Assembly (NCBI GenBank): GCA_022410635.1
Contig: JAJVDF010001743.1
Location: forward strand, 37,128-101,127
Reading direction: 5' to 3'
Source: Tretioscincus oriximinensis
Lineage: Eukaryota; Chordata; Lepidosauria; Squamata; Gymnophthalmidae
Length of the DNA: 64,000 bases
A program made the translations under genes and the position numbers. Numbering within the stretch: position 1 is the first letter of the stretch; each line of letters opens with the position of its first letter. The notes below the pieces were generated by a model that had not been told where the DNA came from, made no database searches, and was given only the letters and a program-made list of their open reading frames with translations. Positions 32,301-43,918 of this stretch are shown piece after piece.

Positions 32301-33662
32301 TAATTGCAAAAACATGAGAGTGGCACAATAATACTTATGAATATTCACCACAAAGGAACTGGCTTGAACTGATAAATTCTGGAGAATAGGATAATGAATT
32401 TCAACATTTAAGGGAGAGGCCCTGAACCTTAATAAAACATGAAAGCAGGACCCCACCATAGTAGGTGGAGTTTACTGTAGGCTGCAAGATTAACAAAACA
32501 TGTTAATGAACTGAGCTTTTTAAATCTAATATATTATTTAGAAAAAATCTATTATCAAACTGCATCAATATTAAACATATTATGTGAGATACATTTCAAT
32601 TAATTCACACTTTATGGAAATAATCCCATTTAAACCAGCAAGCTATCTGGGGGCTCCATCTTAATTTAATGTGTTGGATCAATATCATAGCTTACTTATT
32701 ATCAGAAAGGTTTCTTCATTAAATTAATATATGTTCATAGAGAGTTCAGTTAGTGTGTTGAAGACACAGATGAAATCAGAGTAAGAGAATAAGATAGGTC
32801 TTTTTGCACTTTCTCTGGGGATAGTCTAAAAAATTAGCAGGAACAGGATATTCATATTATTTAACAGTACCCCAAACATTCTGACAACACCCTTGAACTT
32901 AACATTAAACATAAATCCTTGTTTGGACTGTTTTAAGCAGCTCATATTCATTCCTGTGTTATTGAAACATTTCTACAGAAAATAAAGACTTCTAGGACTT
33001 CTGTGTTCTGTATGTCACATGCCTTGTTTTCCCCAGGGTAGCCAGTTTAGCTAAAAAGTGGTCAACAAGTGGATACCTGACTTTCTAAAGGCTTTATAAA
33101 AGAGGAAGTGTGAAAAGCAGGGAACAGTTCTCCCAGTCAGTGGGTGGAAATGGTTTGCAGAGACCATTCTTTGAAAATGATTGTGGAAAAAGCCAAATAT
33201 CACCTTAAAATCTTCCAGTCACAGAACAGAGTTCTCTCTTTTTCCACAAGGTCGTTATGGATCCTAGGTATACCTCTGGCTCATTCTCTCCATCATCCGA
33301 TTTCCAGCAGTTCTTTTTCTAACCAAATAATCTATTAGGAAAGGAAAAATTAACAAAATTACCAAAAAGTAATTTGACTAACAATGGTTTTTGTGCCCAT
33401 TGAAGCTAAACTGAGTGAGCTCTGCCTCTAGCTTGACTTTTGCTGAAACTACTAAATGTAATGTACTTGGGAGATATATTTGGTGTCCTCTAGTATGTAT
33501 AACCAAGAATGTGCAAAAGTGAGTAGGGGAGATGAGCACCATTAGGCATGAATAATGACTCATTGCACATTAAGTGTTTTGTGTTTTTGTATTTCCCTCT
33601 GATATGGTCCTTGAAACATCTCTTTGTAGTTTCCATTTTCTTCTGAGTGGCTGCTGTTCTTG
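32301..33662. other. No recognised gene
   Basis: About 1.4 kb of AT-rich DNA between an L1 tail and a CR1 fragment. Nothing is supportable. Confidence 0.5.
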
Positions 33663-33772
33663 GGATGATAAGGTGAATAGAGAAAAAATATTTTCTCTAT
33701 CACACATCACTAGGATCAGGCATTCCTTGAAACTAATGGGTAGAAGAGTGAGAACAGACAAAGGATTAGATA
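33663..33772 (+). mobile_element. CR1-clade LINE 3' end (family A, copy 6), left part
   Basis: GATGATAAGGTGAATAGAGA, then TCTCTATCACAC and AGAGTGAGAACAGACAAAGG, equals the family-A tail region with an internal deletion of roughly 120 bp. It stops at GATTAGATA and continues at 37,699 after a full-length CR1 insertion. Confidence 0.75.
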
Positions 33773-34189
33773 AGTTCTGAAACTCATTAGGGATGCAGAG
33801 GACCAAACAAAAGAGCCCCTTCTGATTCATGAAGAGAAAGAAAATCCTAACCAATGGCTGCTGGCCACTGTGTTCGTGGGGTTTGGCGAACTCTCAGAGA
33901 TTAAAATCAATTATAAAATCTCCTTTCATAGAGGAGATCCAGGCAGCTTTTTAATTGGCAAAAGAGGTTACCAATCCCTGAACCAATGAGAGGGCTGCCT
34001 AGGAGGGGCTACAGTTTCCGTAGAGGTGCCATTTTGTACTGACATTCAACTTGCAGACTGAGAGATACTGGTAAGTGCCTGAATGTGCCCCCTTCCAGCC
34101 GCTTTCCTAACTTTGCCGAGGCTGGAGAAAGCTGCACCCTCCCCAGCCCCAAACTGCTGCTAATCCTAGCATACCAGTAGAAGCACCTA

Positions 34190-34956
34190 ATGGAAACTTG
34201 TGACTCAGAGAAGAAGGGGCGTAGGAGGCTGTCAGCACCTATACAAGTTCTCATGCAAGAGAACAATGAAGAAGAGCAGAATTATACATCTAGATCACCC
34301 ATTAGGAGCAGTCCAGTTAGCACTCAGAAAGCTCTTGAACTGAGTAAACCAACTGCCCCAGAGAAGAGGAAGAAAAGGAGAGTAGTTGTTGTGGGGAATT
34401 CCCTATTGAGATGAACAGAATTGGCATTGTGCAGACCTGACATAACTTCAGGTGAGGTATGCAGTCTTCTAGGAGCACAAATCAAAGACATGTCTGAGAG
34501 GCTGCCAAGACTTTTTCATCCTACAGATGACTACCCATTTCTATTGATACATATAGGGACAAACGACACTGCAACACAGGATTATGAAACTATCTGCAAA
34601 GATTTCGAGGACCTAGGCAGGAACGTGGGAGCACAGGTAGTCTTCTCATCTATCCTCCCAGTGGATGGTCATGGAAGAAGAAGATGAAACAAGATTTTGA
34701 AGGTAAACAACTGGTACGTCGGTGGTGCTACCAACAGGGATTTGGATTTCTAAAACATGGAGTGAGCTACTTATATGATGTACTCTTGGCAAGGGATGGG
34801 TTGCACCTTACAAGAATGGGAAATAATATTTTTGGAAGGCGTCTGGCATCACTCATCAGGAGAGCTTTAAACAAAAGCAGTACGGGAAGGAAAGTAAAAG
34901 GGCATGCAAACATGCACACCAATGAATGCAGAGGACAATCTTATTGGCCAAATTAA
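34190..34956 (+). pseudogene. CR1 ORF1, SGNH/GDSL esterase-type protein
   Basis: Vertebrate CR1 ORF1 proteins carry an SGNH-hydrolase (esterase) domain whose role in retrotransposition is not settled. Block I is RRVVVVGNSLLR (nucleophile Ser in GNS, usually GDS), then an in-frame TGA at 34412-34414. Block III is LLIHIGTNDTA (34421-34687, same frame). After a frameshift near 34,684, block V is LLARDGLHLTRMGN (Asp-x-x-His). The N-terminal ~60 residues are basic and Ser-rich. All four SGNH signatures remain recognisable over about 250 codons. One stop and one shift break the gene. Confidence 0.85.
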
Positions 34957-37625
34957 AAGAGAAGAACAAAGGCAAAACGTTTGGGATTTAGCTTGTGAAG
35001 ACAAGCTAAATCACAAACTGAAATGCTTCTACACTAATGCACATAGCATGGGAAACGAACAAGAACTGGCGATCCTAACACAGGAAAATAAATATGATGT
35101 CATAGGTATCACTGAAACTTGGTGGGATGAGACACATGATTGGAATACAAAGCTTAGAGGTTACAACTTATTTATAAGAAACAGACATGTATACCTCCTC
35201 AGAGATTCAAGTTTCAGAAAATGGAAGCTCTGTAAAAACCGTCTGGGTAAGAATACAAGGTGAGAAAAACAGAAAGGACACCATCGTTGGAGTTTATTAT
35301 AGGTCTCCTGGACAAACAGAAGATATGGATGAACTCTTCTTACAACAGATGACTATGCTCTCAAATAAACACGATACAGTGATTNTGGGAGATTTTAACT
35401 ATTAAGACATTTGTTGGGAATCTCTCTCGGTCAAAACTCACAGGTCTACTAAATTTTTATCTTCTCTAGCTGATAATTTTATCTGCCAAAAAGTGAAAGA
35501 AAAAACAAGAAGATCCGCTGTCCTGGATCCAACAAGGATTTTTACCAACAAGGAGAAAATGGATGAGGAAGTAAGGGTGGCTGGGACCTTGGGCTGCAGT
35601 GACCATGCAACCATGCATAACAAAGGGAGGAAGACCTGAGAGAACGCAGACTTCAATATTGCATTTCAGAAGAGCAGATTTTGATGGACACAGAAGGTGG
35701 GTAGAAAGAACCCAATGGTTCAAAGTTTTAAAGGACAGAAAGGTCCAAGGAGGAGGGGAAATCTTGTGAAATGAGATTCAAAAGCACGATCTTTAACAAT
35801 TCCCAAAAGACGAAAACACGTGAAGCATCTAAGGAGGGCACTATGGCTGAACCCAGATCTAAATAACTTACTAAAAAGGAAAAAAATACTGTGAAATGGA
35901 AGAAGGGGGACATTTCGAAGGAAGAATATAAGGCAGTCTGCAGCAACTGTAGGGCAAGTGTCAGAAAAGTTAAAGCTAAATATGAACTGAGTCTCGCAAG
36001 TAATGTGAAAAGCAAAAATAAAAGGTTTGGAGGGTACATCAAAAGAAAAGCTAAAGATGCTATAGGAGTTCAACAGAGGGGAAATGGTCAATTGATCAAA
36101 AACAATACTGAGAAAGCTGAACTTCTGAACACTTATTTTGCAACTGTTTTTTCTGAAAAAGGACATACAACAACAGCTGGCCTTCATTCTGCTATTGAAG
36201 GAACAAAAGAATCAAAACACTTAATAGAACTACATCCCAGGGTACTGAAGGAACTAGCAGAAGTAATAGAGTAATCACTTGCAATGACCATTGAAAACTC
36301 ATGGACAACAGGAGAAGTCCCAGTAGAATGGAGAAGGGCAAATATTGTCCCTATCTTCAAAAAGGGGACAAAGGTGAAACCAGGAAACTACAGGGCTGTG
36401 AGTCTGACTTCAATACCAGGAAAGCTCCTTGAACAAGTTATAAAGCAGCATGTATGCCAGCACTTGGATAGGAATGCAGTAATTAACCAGAGCCAACATG
36501 GATTTGTAGCAAACAAGTCATGCCAGACTAATCTAATTTCTTTCTATGATAGAAACACCAAATGGGTTGATCAGGGAAATGCAGTAGACATGGTATATCT
36601 TGACTTCAGTAAAGCATTTAACAAAGTATCTCATTCCATCCTTATTGAAAAAATGATCAAGTATGGGATTGAAAAAACAACAGTTAGATTGATTCAAAAC
36701 TGGTTTAGTGATCGTACTCAAAGAGTGGTAATAAACGGTTGCACATCCAATTGGAAGAATGTTTCAAGTGGAGTACCACAGGGATCTGTCCCAGTGCTAT
36801 TTAACATATTTATAAATGATCTAGATGAAGGAATTGAAGGAAAACTTATCAAATTTGCTGATGACACAAAACTAGGTGGTGTTGCTAATACTAAACAAGA
36901 TAGAGATAGGATTCAAAAAGATCTAGTCAAGCTTGAACAATGGCCTGAAACTAACAGAATGGTATTTAACAGAGAGAAATGCATGATCGTACATCTTGGC
37001 AAAAATAATGGAAACAACACATATGGAATGGGTGGAATATGACTTGGGTCTATTGATAGATCACATATTAAACATAAGTCAGCAGTGTGAAGCAGATGCA
37101 AAAAAGGCAAACACAATCCTGGCATGTATCAAGAGAAGCTTAGAATCTCGCTCACGTGAAGTAATTATTCCTCTCTAGAGTGCTTTGGTACGATCACACT
37201 TGGAATACTGTGTTCAGTTCTGGGGGGCCCAATTTAAAAAGAACATTGATAAACTAGAGCAAGTTCAAAGAAGAGTTACAAGGATGGTGTGTGGTCTGGA
37301 AACCATGTCCTATGAGGAACGGTTAAAGGATCTGGGGATGTTTAGTCTGCAAAAGAGAAGACAGAGAGGAGACCTGATAGCTGCCTACAAATATCTGAAG
37401 GGCTGTCACAGAGCAGAGGGATCAGCATTGTTCTCATTGGCACATGGAAGGACTAGAAACAACGGAATGAAACTGCAAGGGAGTAGATTTAGATTTAATA
37501 TCAGAAAAAACTTTCTTAACATTAAGGGTGATAAACCAGTGGAACAGTTTGCCACAAGGGGTGGTGAGTTCGCCTTCACTGGAAGTCTTCAGAGGCTGAA
37601 CAGTCATCTTTCTGGGATGGTTTAA
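34904..37625 (+). pseudogene. CR1 ORF2, APE endonuclease-reverse transcriptase
   Basis: Target-primed reverse transcription enzyme. The endonuclease reads LKCFYTNAHSMGNEQEL, VIGITETWWDE (catalytic Glu), then after a shift VGVYYRSPGQ and VI-GDFN. The linker is broken at 35,400-35,890. The polymerase (36284-37042, 252 codons open) has VPVEWRRANIVPIFKKG, NYRAVSLTSIPGKLLE, YLDFSKAFNKVSH, SGVPQGSVPVLFNIFINDL and KFADDTKLG (catalytic Asp pair kept). The tail (37185-37625) has HLEYCVQFWG, RVTRMVCGLE, RGDLIAAYKYLKG and LSGMV. At least three frameshifts separate these parts. ORF2 begins within about 50 nt of the ORF1 end. Confidence 0.9.
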
Positions 37626-37698
37626 TGAATCCTGCATTGAGCAGGGGGTTGGACCCGATGACCCTGGAGGTCCCTTCCATCTCTATAATTCTATGATA

Positions 37699-37915
37699 GG
37701 TTTATGGACACCAAGGGTATAAACAGCTACTAGGATGGTTTTGATGCTGCCTCTGGCAGTATTCCTGAAGTACCATTTGTAGGGTGTCAAGAACAGGTGA
37801 GGATTTTGCCTTCTTCTGCTTCAGACTGTTGAGGTGTAATTGATAGGCCACTAAATGAAACAGAATGCTAGACCAGATGGACTCCAGCCCAATTCTTAAG
37901 TTCTTATGGACAAAG
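37699..37915 (+). mobile_element. CR1 family A copy 6, right part (3' UTR)
   Basis: Continues the copy begun at 33,663: GGTTTATGGACACCAAGGGT, GCTACTAGGATGG, AGTACCATTTGTAGGGTGTC and a worn terminal TTCTTAAGTTCTTATGG. It lies immediately after the family-B CR1 tail, as expected if the latter inserted into it. Confidence 0.85.
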
Positions 37916-38585
37916 GAAGACAGCTTTAAATCTGCAATAAAAAACACAAATTAAGGTATGGGAATGTAGGTGATGGTGGAAATGTAAGATCAGTAAGAAG
38001 GATTCTCAGTATTGTTCATGTCAAACTTCTTTGCAACCTTTTAATGAGTCATCTCTAATGAGTCACCTCCATTGCGGTGATTGCTACATGAAGGCATTCC
38101 ATGCGAATGAGGACATGTACACTCTTGACCATTTCACAGCACTACAAGACTTTGCAAATACCTGTAATCTTAGATTAATAAAGACAGCAATGGCAATTAT
38201 AGGAATACATTTTTAAAATATCACCTGATAACAGAGGGCAGCAAGTTTTGAGCTCAGAAATGTTAAATATACAAGAAAAGATGGGGATGTGGACAAAGTC
38301 TAAAACTGGTTTAATTTGAATTAAATCCAGCCACATGGTGTTCAGTTCAAATTCAAAACCATTCATTCAGACTCAATGTGGTTAGCAACTGAACCTCAGA
38401 CATGATTGTTCATTTTTAAAACAAAAATTTAAAAACCAGTGAGAAAAAGGCCCTTTTGAAGAGCATTTGACAAATTCTAACCAATTTAACCAGGTGTTCA
38501 GATTCACTTCAATGAATATGGACTGGTTTGGCTCAAACCAACTGAAGTGCTTTGAACAGGGAGTAGTTCTGTTCCTTGTATTTCA

Positions 38586-38623
38586 TTTCATTACTCAGAC
38601 TGTCTTTAGTCTGAGTAATGAAA
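38586..38623. repeat. Perfect 16-bp inverted repeat, 6-bp loop
   Basis: TTTCATTACTCAGACT (38586-38601) and AGTCTGAGTAATGAAA (38608-38623) are exact complements around GTCTTT. No T-run follows and no gene is nearby, so I do not call it a terminator. Confidence 0.88.
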
Positions 38624-38804
38624 CGATGGACAAATTTAATTCTTCCTAGATTTATAAAAAAAATGAATGAATAATTTATTACGGTCATCGACCAGCACTT
38701 AAGTAGCATTCAACTGAACATATAAAAGATAAATATCAATCTTTGTGAAATTGTAAATTTTAAAATTTTAAAAAGACTTTTTCCTAATCTTCATTGCCAG
38801 GAGA

Positions 38805-38864
38805 CATATAAACTACTATTTTTTAATTTTTTTTTATACCTTAAAAAAAAAAGTAGTTTATATG
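38805..38864. repeat. 13-bp inverted repeat extended by T/A runs
   Basis: CATATAAACTACT (38805-38817) pairs with AGTAGTTTATATG (38852-38864). The interior T-rich and A-rich runs can extend the stem. It may be a foldback or a copy produced by template switching. Confidence 0.8.
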
Positions 38865-39864
38865 ATCCATGAACAAGTGACCTGAAGAATTGGCAGCCCA
38901 CTCTTGCCCACTGAAATTTCTCATAAGCAGGTTGGAATTTACAACCCAGACTTTGGGGAACTGTATATTGGTATGAATTAATACTTTTGAGGGCATGCGT
39001 ACTGTATGTACACTATGTAAAATATCATTGGAACTCTTGAACACAGAAAACAGAAAAATATCCCTCATAATGTAACATGGGTACCACGTGCATTATATTG
39101 TATATACTCCATTTGACACTTTGGTTTGAACGTTTATATTCTCTGTGTGGGCTTTATGGTGGCAGCATCCTGACCTTTCTGCAAATACCATGTCCAGCTG
39201 AGCTGATCAAAAATTCATCGGTTTGAAATGCTTTCAGCCAATTACTTCCACAGAACAGAAAAATGGAAAAGTAGTTTGGAAACATTAGAACCAGCAGACA
39301 AGTATTGGAGCAAATGATCAGGTTTTTCAGATGATAAGACCCTCAGCTGAATTGTCTATATATACTGTATATCTGTCTGCTATAGATCTTATTTTTTTAT
39401 TGTTCTAATAGCAACCTTTGTGAGTACCAAGTTCTCTAGTGGATATAATAAATATATTTTGAAAATCTATAGAACACTTGAATAGTTCAATTAATTGTAT
39501 TTAGATAATCTAAATTAGATGTGTTTTTCCGTTGAAGTGAAATTCTTCCTTCTCTTTGCACACACCTGAGCATAACATTAAGAACTTGTAAAGAATTTCA
39601 TAAAATTATGTTGGACCTCATCACTAGTCTAACTACATTCAGGTTTTTGATGAAGCTGACATTTTATGCTACTAGTGACAATGGCAACTTGACATATCAT
39701 GTTACAGATAATGTTCTGCACTTTGGATTCACATTTTTAACTTTAAATGTAATTTTAGATAGCATGATTTAATTTATCATTTTGTCTTCGTTTAAAAAGA
39801 TCTGACATAGAAAATAAAAAACACATTCTGCTTTTCAAGGACAAATACAGAATCAATTGTAACT

Positions 39865-39998
39865 TAGATGGAAGTCTGGAAGTTTTCAAACACTGGATGG
39901 ACAGCCATCTGTTAGGGATAGTTTAGAGTACCCCGCATTGAGCAGGGGGATGTACCCAATGATCTTGGAGGTCCCTTTCAACTCTAAGGTTCTATGAA
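39865..39998 (+). mobile_element. CR1 LINE 3' end fragment (family B)
   Basis: The last ~130 bp of CR1: GATGGAAGTCTGGAAGTTTT, GCATTGAGCAGGGGGATGTA, GATCTTGGAGGTCCCTTTCA and a terminal TTCTATGA. It is too short to show coding motifs beyond the C-terminal few residues. It is older than the full-length copy judging by divergence. Confidence 0.85.
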
Positions 39999-40639
39999 AT
40001 AAGATTCAGAAAGTGTAATAAGAGCCATACTAAATAACTCTATTGGTTAAAAACTTTTTTAAAAATGATTGAAACAAGAAAAAAATGGCATGACCAACTA
40101 TTGAGAGGAGTAAGTGAATAGAAGATATATGAGATTATATTCTTGGGAAAATATGTACAGTAAAACATTTCAAGAGAGTTCTTCTAGCTTTCAACTAGCT
40201 TTGCTTTACTTGGCTGAATGTATGAGACAGGAAGGTCATTGCCCCAACACTTCTAACAAGTCAGTATTGGCCAGTTTCAAATTCAGTGTGGCAATCTTCT
40301 GCATAAGAATTTGTTATAAGCTAGTTTACAGTGGCATTTTCCCTCTGGTATGGCCATCCTATCTTTTCCTATTTTAAAACTGAATAGACAATGGTTGTAA
40401 CTATTGTTTTTTCTAAGTGCCACTCCACAGTGGAATTTGAATTACAATTACAAAAAATATAAAAAGCACCCAAAGAATGAAATTAAAAGGATATATTACA
40501 TTAAAAATGTCTTTTCTTGTGCTGTGTATCTGAGTTGCTCAAAACTGTTCAGTAGTGATTTTTTAAATCCTTGATTTCATATATTAAAATCATTCAATAG
40601 TTTTTAAATAAAATTCATGATATAATTCAGTTATTATAA
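39999..40639. other. No recognised feature
   Basis: AT-rich spacer; an 87-codon ORF (40114-40377) has no motif. Confidence 0.5.
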
Positions 40640-40870
40640 AAGCATAAGAGGAAATTTGCTGGATCAGACCATAGTCCATCTTGTGCAGCTCCCTATCAAA
40701 AAACATTAGCCTACCAAGGACATCTTGGTATTTACAAGCAGATCAAAAAGCAAAGTCTTCACTTACCATTTCATTCCTGTAAATGATTCTTAAAGACACC
40801 TTGCTTGTCTCTTCAACCTGGAGGCAGTACCCAGCCCCCAATTCTAGTAGCCTTCACCAATTTATTAAGT
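40640..40870 (-). mobile_element. CR1-clade LINE 3' end (family A, copy 7), very degraded
   Basis: It aligns by eye with copy 2: ATAAGAGGAAATTTGCTGGA, CAGACCATAGTCCATCTTGTG, then CAACCTGGAGGCAGTACCCA and CTAGTAGCCTTCACCAA. Several deletions and many substitutions make it the oldest-looking family-A copy here. Confidence 0.65.
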
Positions 40871-42800
40871 AATTTTCAGTGTCCAATAACTTTAGCCCAC
40901 AATTTGGCTACTAAACACAGAGTCTTAAAACAATAGAAAGGTAAAAGCTCTAGAGCAGTTTCAGCGTGGTTCCAGTAGATTATGCTATCTACTTCTATGG
41001 ATTCCAGAGTCATTCCCCAGGGTATATACTGTGAGGTATAGCACTCCAGAGAACACACCAGCTAGCTGACTGTGGTAGCTAAAGTACTTCCTGATATAGA
41101 AACTGTGCGAAATACTAGTGACAGAACACATTATAGTTCATGTTCTCAGATCATGGTAGTACTTGGATGAGTCGTTTGTGGCATGAGGAATGAGAAAAAG
41201 TATATCTTCCTGATAGCTATGTATCATAGGGTTCCCACATAAAATCGAAGATAGATCTTTGAACCTTTAATGTATATATCCATTAACGGTCCAAAGCGCT
41301 TATCCTATTTCTTGTTAGTGTCTAAATTATGAGATCTTGCTAGATTTACTGCCAGCCAGTGTAGGCATTTTCCAATCACTCTGGAGAATCTTTACAATGG
41401 AATACTGTTAAAATAAGCTACAATGCGTTATCGTTTGGAGACAGTTTCAGTAACATCCAAGGTGGCAGGCAACATTATACCTTCCTTATTAGTAGTACTT
41501 TTTGCAATTGTACAATTTTGCAAAATGAGGAAAACAGTGATTGTGTGTGGGAGTATGTGTGTTATAACATTTCAAGAATACCAAACTAAGTATATCACGC
41601 AGCTGGCAAAAATATGTCCTTCTGCTAACAATAGTCATTGTGATAGTGGCCGGTGAATCCCATTTTCTAGAGCTAATTCACTTTGAATATTTTGAAGAAA
41701 AGGCAATAACAGTGGCTTATTGAACTGCTGAACTTTCATAAACAGTTTTAGCGTCATATGAAATTTATGTAAACAGTGAATGCTGGCAGTTCTGAATACC
41801 TTTGAAATATTGTTTTGCCAGATAAGATGATAATAACATCTGAAATAAGTATGGACACTTGTGAAATGAGAGCCGCTTGATGTATGCTGCATTTCAGCAT
41901 AGGCACCAGTCAATTTCAAAGAGAAGCTGCTCCACTCTCAGGAGAGATACACACTGTTGAATGGAATCCAACTGTACCTTATTGCTTTACTCATTAACTT
42001 CTCAGTTACAGCTTTCCATTTTCTGGTAAAAAGCCTCCTAGAACAGTCCATCATCATAATAACAAATGACTCATTTTGAAATGCAAAGCAGCTGAGATAT
42101 TCATACTGGACTATAGTTATATGAGAAATGGATTAAAATTAAAATGCTGAACAGGTACATTTTGAGTAAATGTTGCTTATAATGCTATTGAACTATTTTG
42201 CTTATATTAAACACTTCGTCATTTCAAACATTCCCATCACATTCATGACAAAGAGATTGTCCAAGCGAAGATATATGTACTGGGCTAATTGTGGCTGAGA
42301 AATCTGAAGCTGCTGATCGTATCCCCCCTCTTCTTCTTATATGGAAAAATGTGCATTAGAAAGATTTTGAAAAGAGCAAAACAACATTGTGTGATAATAA
42401 AAATGTATGGATCAATGATGGCATGAAGAAAGCGTTGTGCAGATGATGCTGAAAACATGTGCAGTTCGGGTGGCAATTAGAAGCAGTAACATCTGTTATA
42501 AACATGAGCTGAGCTATAAAATGCCATTTTGCTCTGCTGTAATTCTGCTTCCTTTATTCATAGCAATTTTTTTATTTCAAATATCCTTTGGCCCTAGCCA
42601 TATGACAGTGTGATGGTCTGTTTGAGGAATGGATAGGAACTCAAAGAATTTTGAGTTTGTTCACACTCAATCCATAGTAGGAATGGGATGCCTTTCCCAG
42701 GAAAAGTTAGGGTGTTTGGGAGTTCAATGACATAATATTGCATTTGGCAATGGGTGAACAAGGATATGCTGGGCAGGCCAGCTCGAGGCACCTCCTCTGT
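40871..42800. other. No recognised gene
   Basis: About 1.9 kb of AT-rich DNA without supported genes or repeats. ORFs up to 94 codons have no motifs. Confidence 0.5.
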
Positions 42801-43680
42801 CACAGTCAAATAAGGGTGCGTTCACACGACTATTTTATGTCTCAGTTATAGCGCCATTTTGAAGGTCACGTCACACGTGTTAAGCGTGTATGAGTAAAAC
42901 TTCTGCAATAAAGGCCATTTATTCCGCAATAAACTATTGCCCGGATAATCAGGAATAATTGCGGAGAACATCTGAAACCTCGCAGCCAACCTCCGTCACC
43001 TCGTGGACAATACCCTTCCTTTCCTGTGTGATCATTATTAGTGTAAGAGACAGGAGGGGAGAGATGACAGGAGGAAGCAGGAAAATCTCCCTGCCTTTTC
43101 CTAAGCCCAGGCTGCCTGGAGATTGGCTCTGCAAAAGGAAGAGGAACCAAACCTCCTCCTCCCCTCAGCCGATCTATTTGACAGCAGGCAGAGCCGATCT
43201 GCAGGGAATTCAGTGGAAGGAGGGGAGATGGTTAGATTCTGCTGGCCCCATCCATACAGATCCTCGGTCTGCATAACGTTTTGGGACAGAGCTTGGCCAC
43301 CCACATGCCAAAATGTCCCAAAACGTTACCCAGACCTAGGCTCCGAATGGCAGAATTCCCTGCAGATCGGCTCTGCCTGCTGTCAAATGGATTGGCTGAG
43401 GGGAGGAGGAGGTTTTGTTCCTCTTCCTTTTGCAAAGCCGATCTCCAGGCAGAAGCCCCCAAAAGCAGATGGAGGAAAAGGCTTCTCATGACACTCAGCT
43501 GGCTGATTGGCTCTGTTGGGCTGGCTGCATATCACGAGAATTCATGTATATGTGTGAACAGACATGCCATTGTATATTCTGGAATATAGCTTTTTGGTGT
43601 GAAGGGATAGGCATTTGCTATATTCTGGAATATAAATTTATTTCGGGTTTTAGCTCGTCGTGTGAACAAGCCCACAGTCA
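42801..43680. mobile_element. Palindromic MITE, ~860 bp, flanked by CACAGTCA
   Basis: The terminal inverted repeats GGTGCGTTCACACGAC (42815-42830) and GTCGTGTGAACAAGCC (43657-43672) match at 13 of 16 positions. The interior is a large imperfect palindrome centred near 43,300: arms CTGCCTGGAGATTGGCTCTG (about 43,107) against CCGATCTCCAGGCAG (about 43,440), GCAGGGAATTC against GAATTCCCTGC, and TAACGTTTTGGGACA against TGTCCCAAAACGTTA. The 8-mer CACAGTCA lies at 42801-42808 and 43673-43680, which fits an 8-bp target duplication of hAT type. Six bases (AATAAG) sit between the left copy and the terminal repeat, so the left edge is not exact. The ORFs inside are palindrome artefacts. Confidence 0.78.
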
Positions 43681-43813
43681 GAAACCAGCCTTCCCCCTGG
43701 ATTGCCTAATAATTGGATCCTGAACCCACTTTGACCTCATACTCCAAGAATGTGTCATGGTGCTCCCAACATGTGCCAAGCCCTACAACAGTCTAAATGC
43801 TGTGAATAATCTG

Positions 43814-43918
43814 AATATAGGATAGTGAAGAATATAGGATAGTGAAGAATTTAGGATAGTGAAGAATATATATAGGATATATAGGTTAGTGAAGAATAAA
43901 CTATAGGATAGTGAAGAA
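43814..43918. repeat. 17-bp minisatellite (AATATAGGATAGTGAAG)n
   Basis: Three near-identical 17-bp units (43814-43864) are followed by two expanded variants with extra AT bases. No coding role. It is likely length-polymorphic. Confidence 0.85.

Larger units (their letters stand above)
33773..37698 (+). mobile_element. Full-length CR1 LINE (family B), nested in family A
   Basis: About 3.9 kb with a 5' UTR (33,773-34,189), ORF1 (SGNH esterase), ORF2 (APE endonuclease plus reverse transcriptase), and a CR1 3' UTR ending in ATAATTCTATGATA. Full-length CR1 copies are rare because most are strongly 5'-truncated. The flanks are the two halves of one family-A copy (GATTAGATA on the left, GGTTTATGG on the right), and a 4-bp GATA is present at both borders. 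ORF1 and ORF2 carry stops and frameshifts and one ambiguous base (35385), so the copy is inactive but structurally complete. Confidence 0.88.
37916..39864. other. No recognised gene; two small hairpins
   Basis: AT-rich DNA. The only structures I can support are the inverted repeats at 38586-38623 and 38805-38864, listed separately. Confidence 0.5.

Noticed and set aside
42866..43723. Cluster of ORFs up to 122 codons on both strands
   Set aside because: They mirror each other because the DNA is a palindrome (MITE); no protein motifs.
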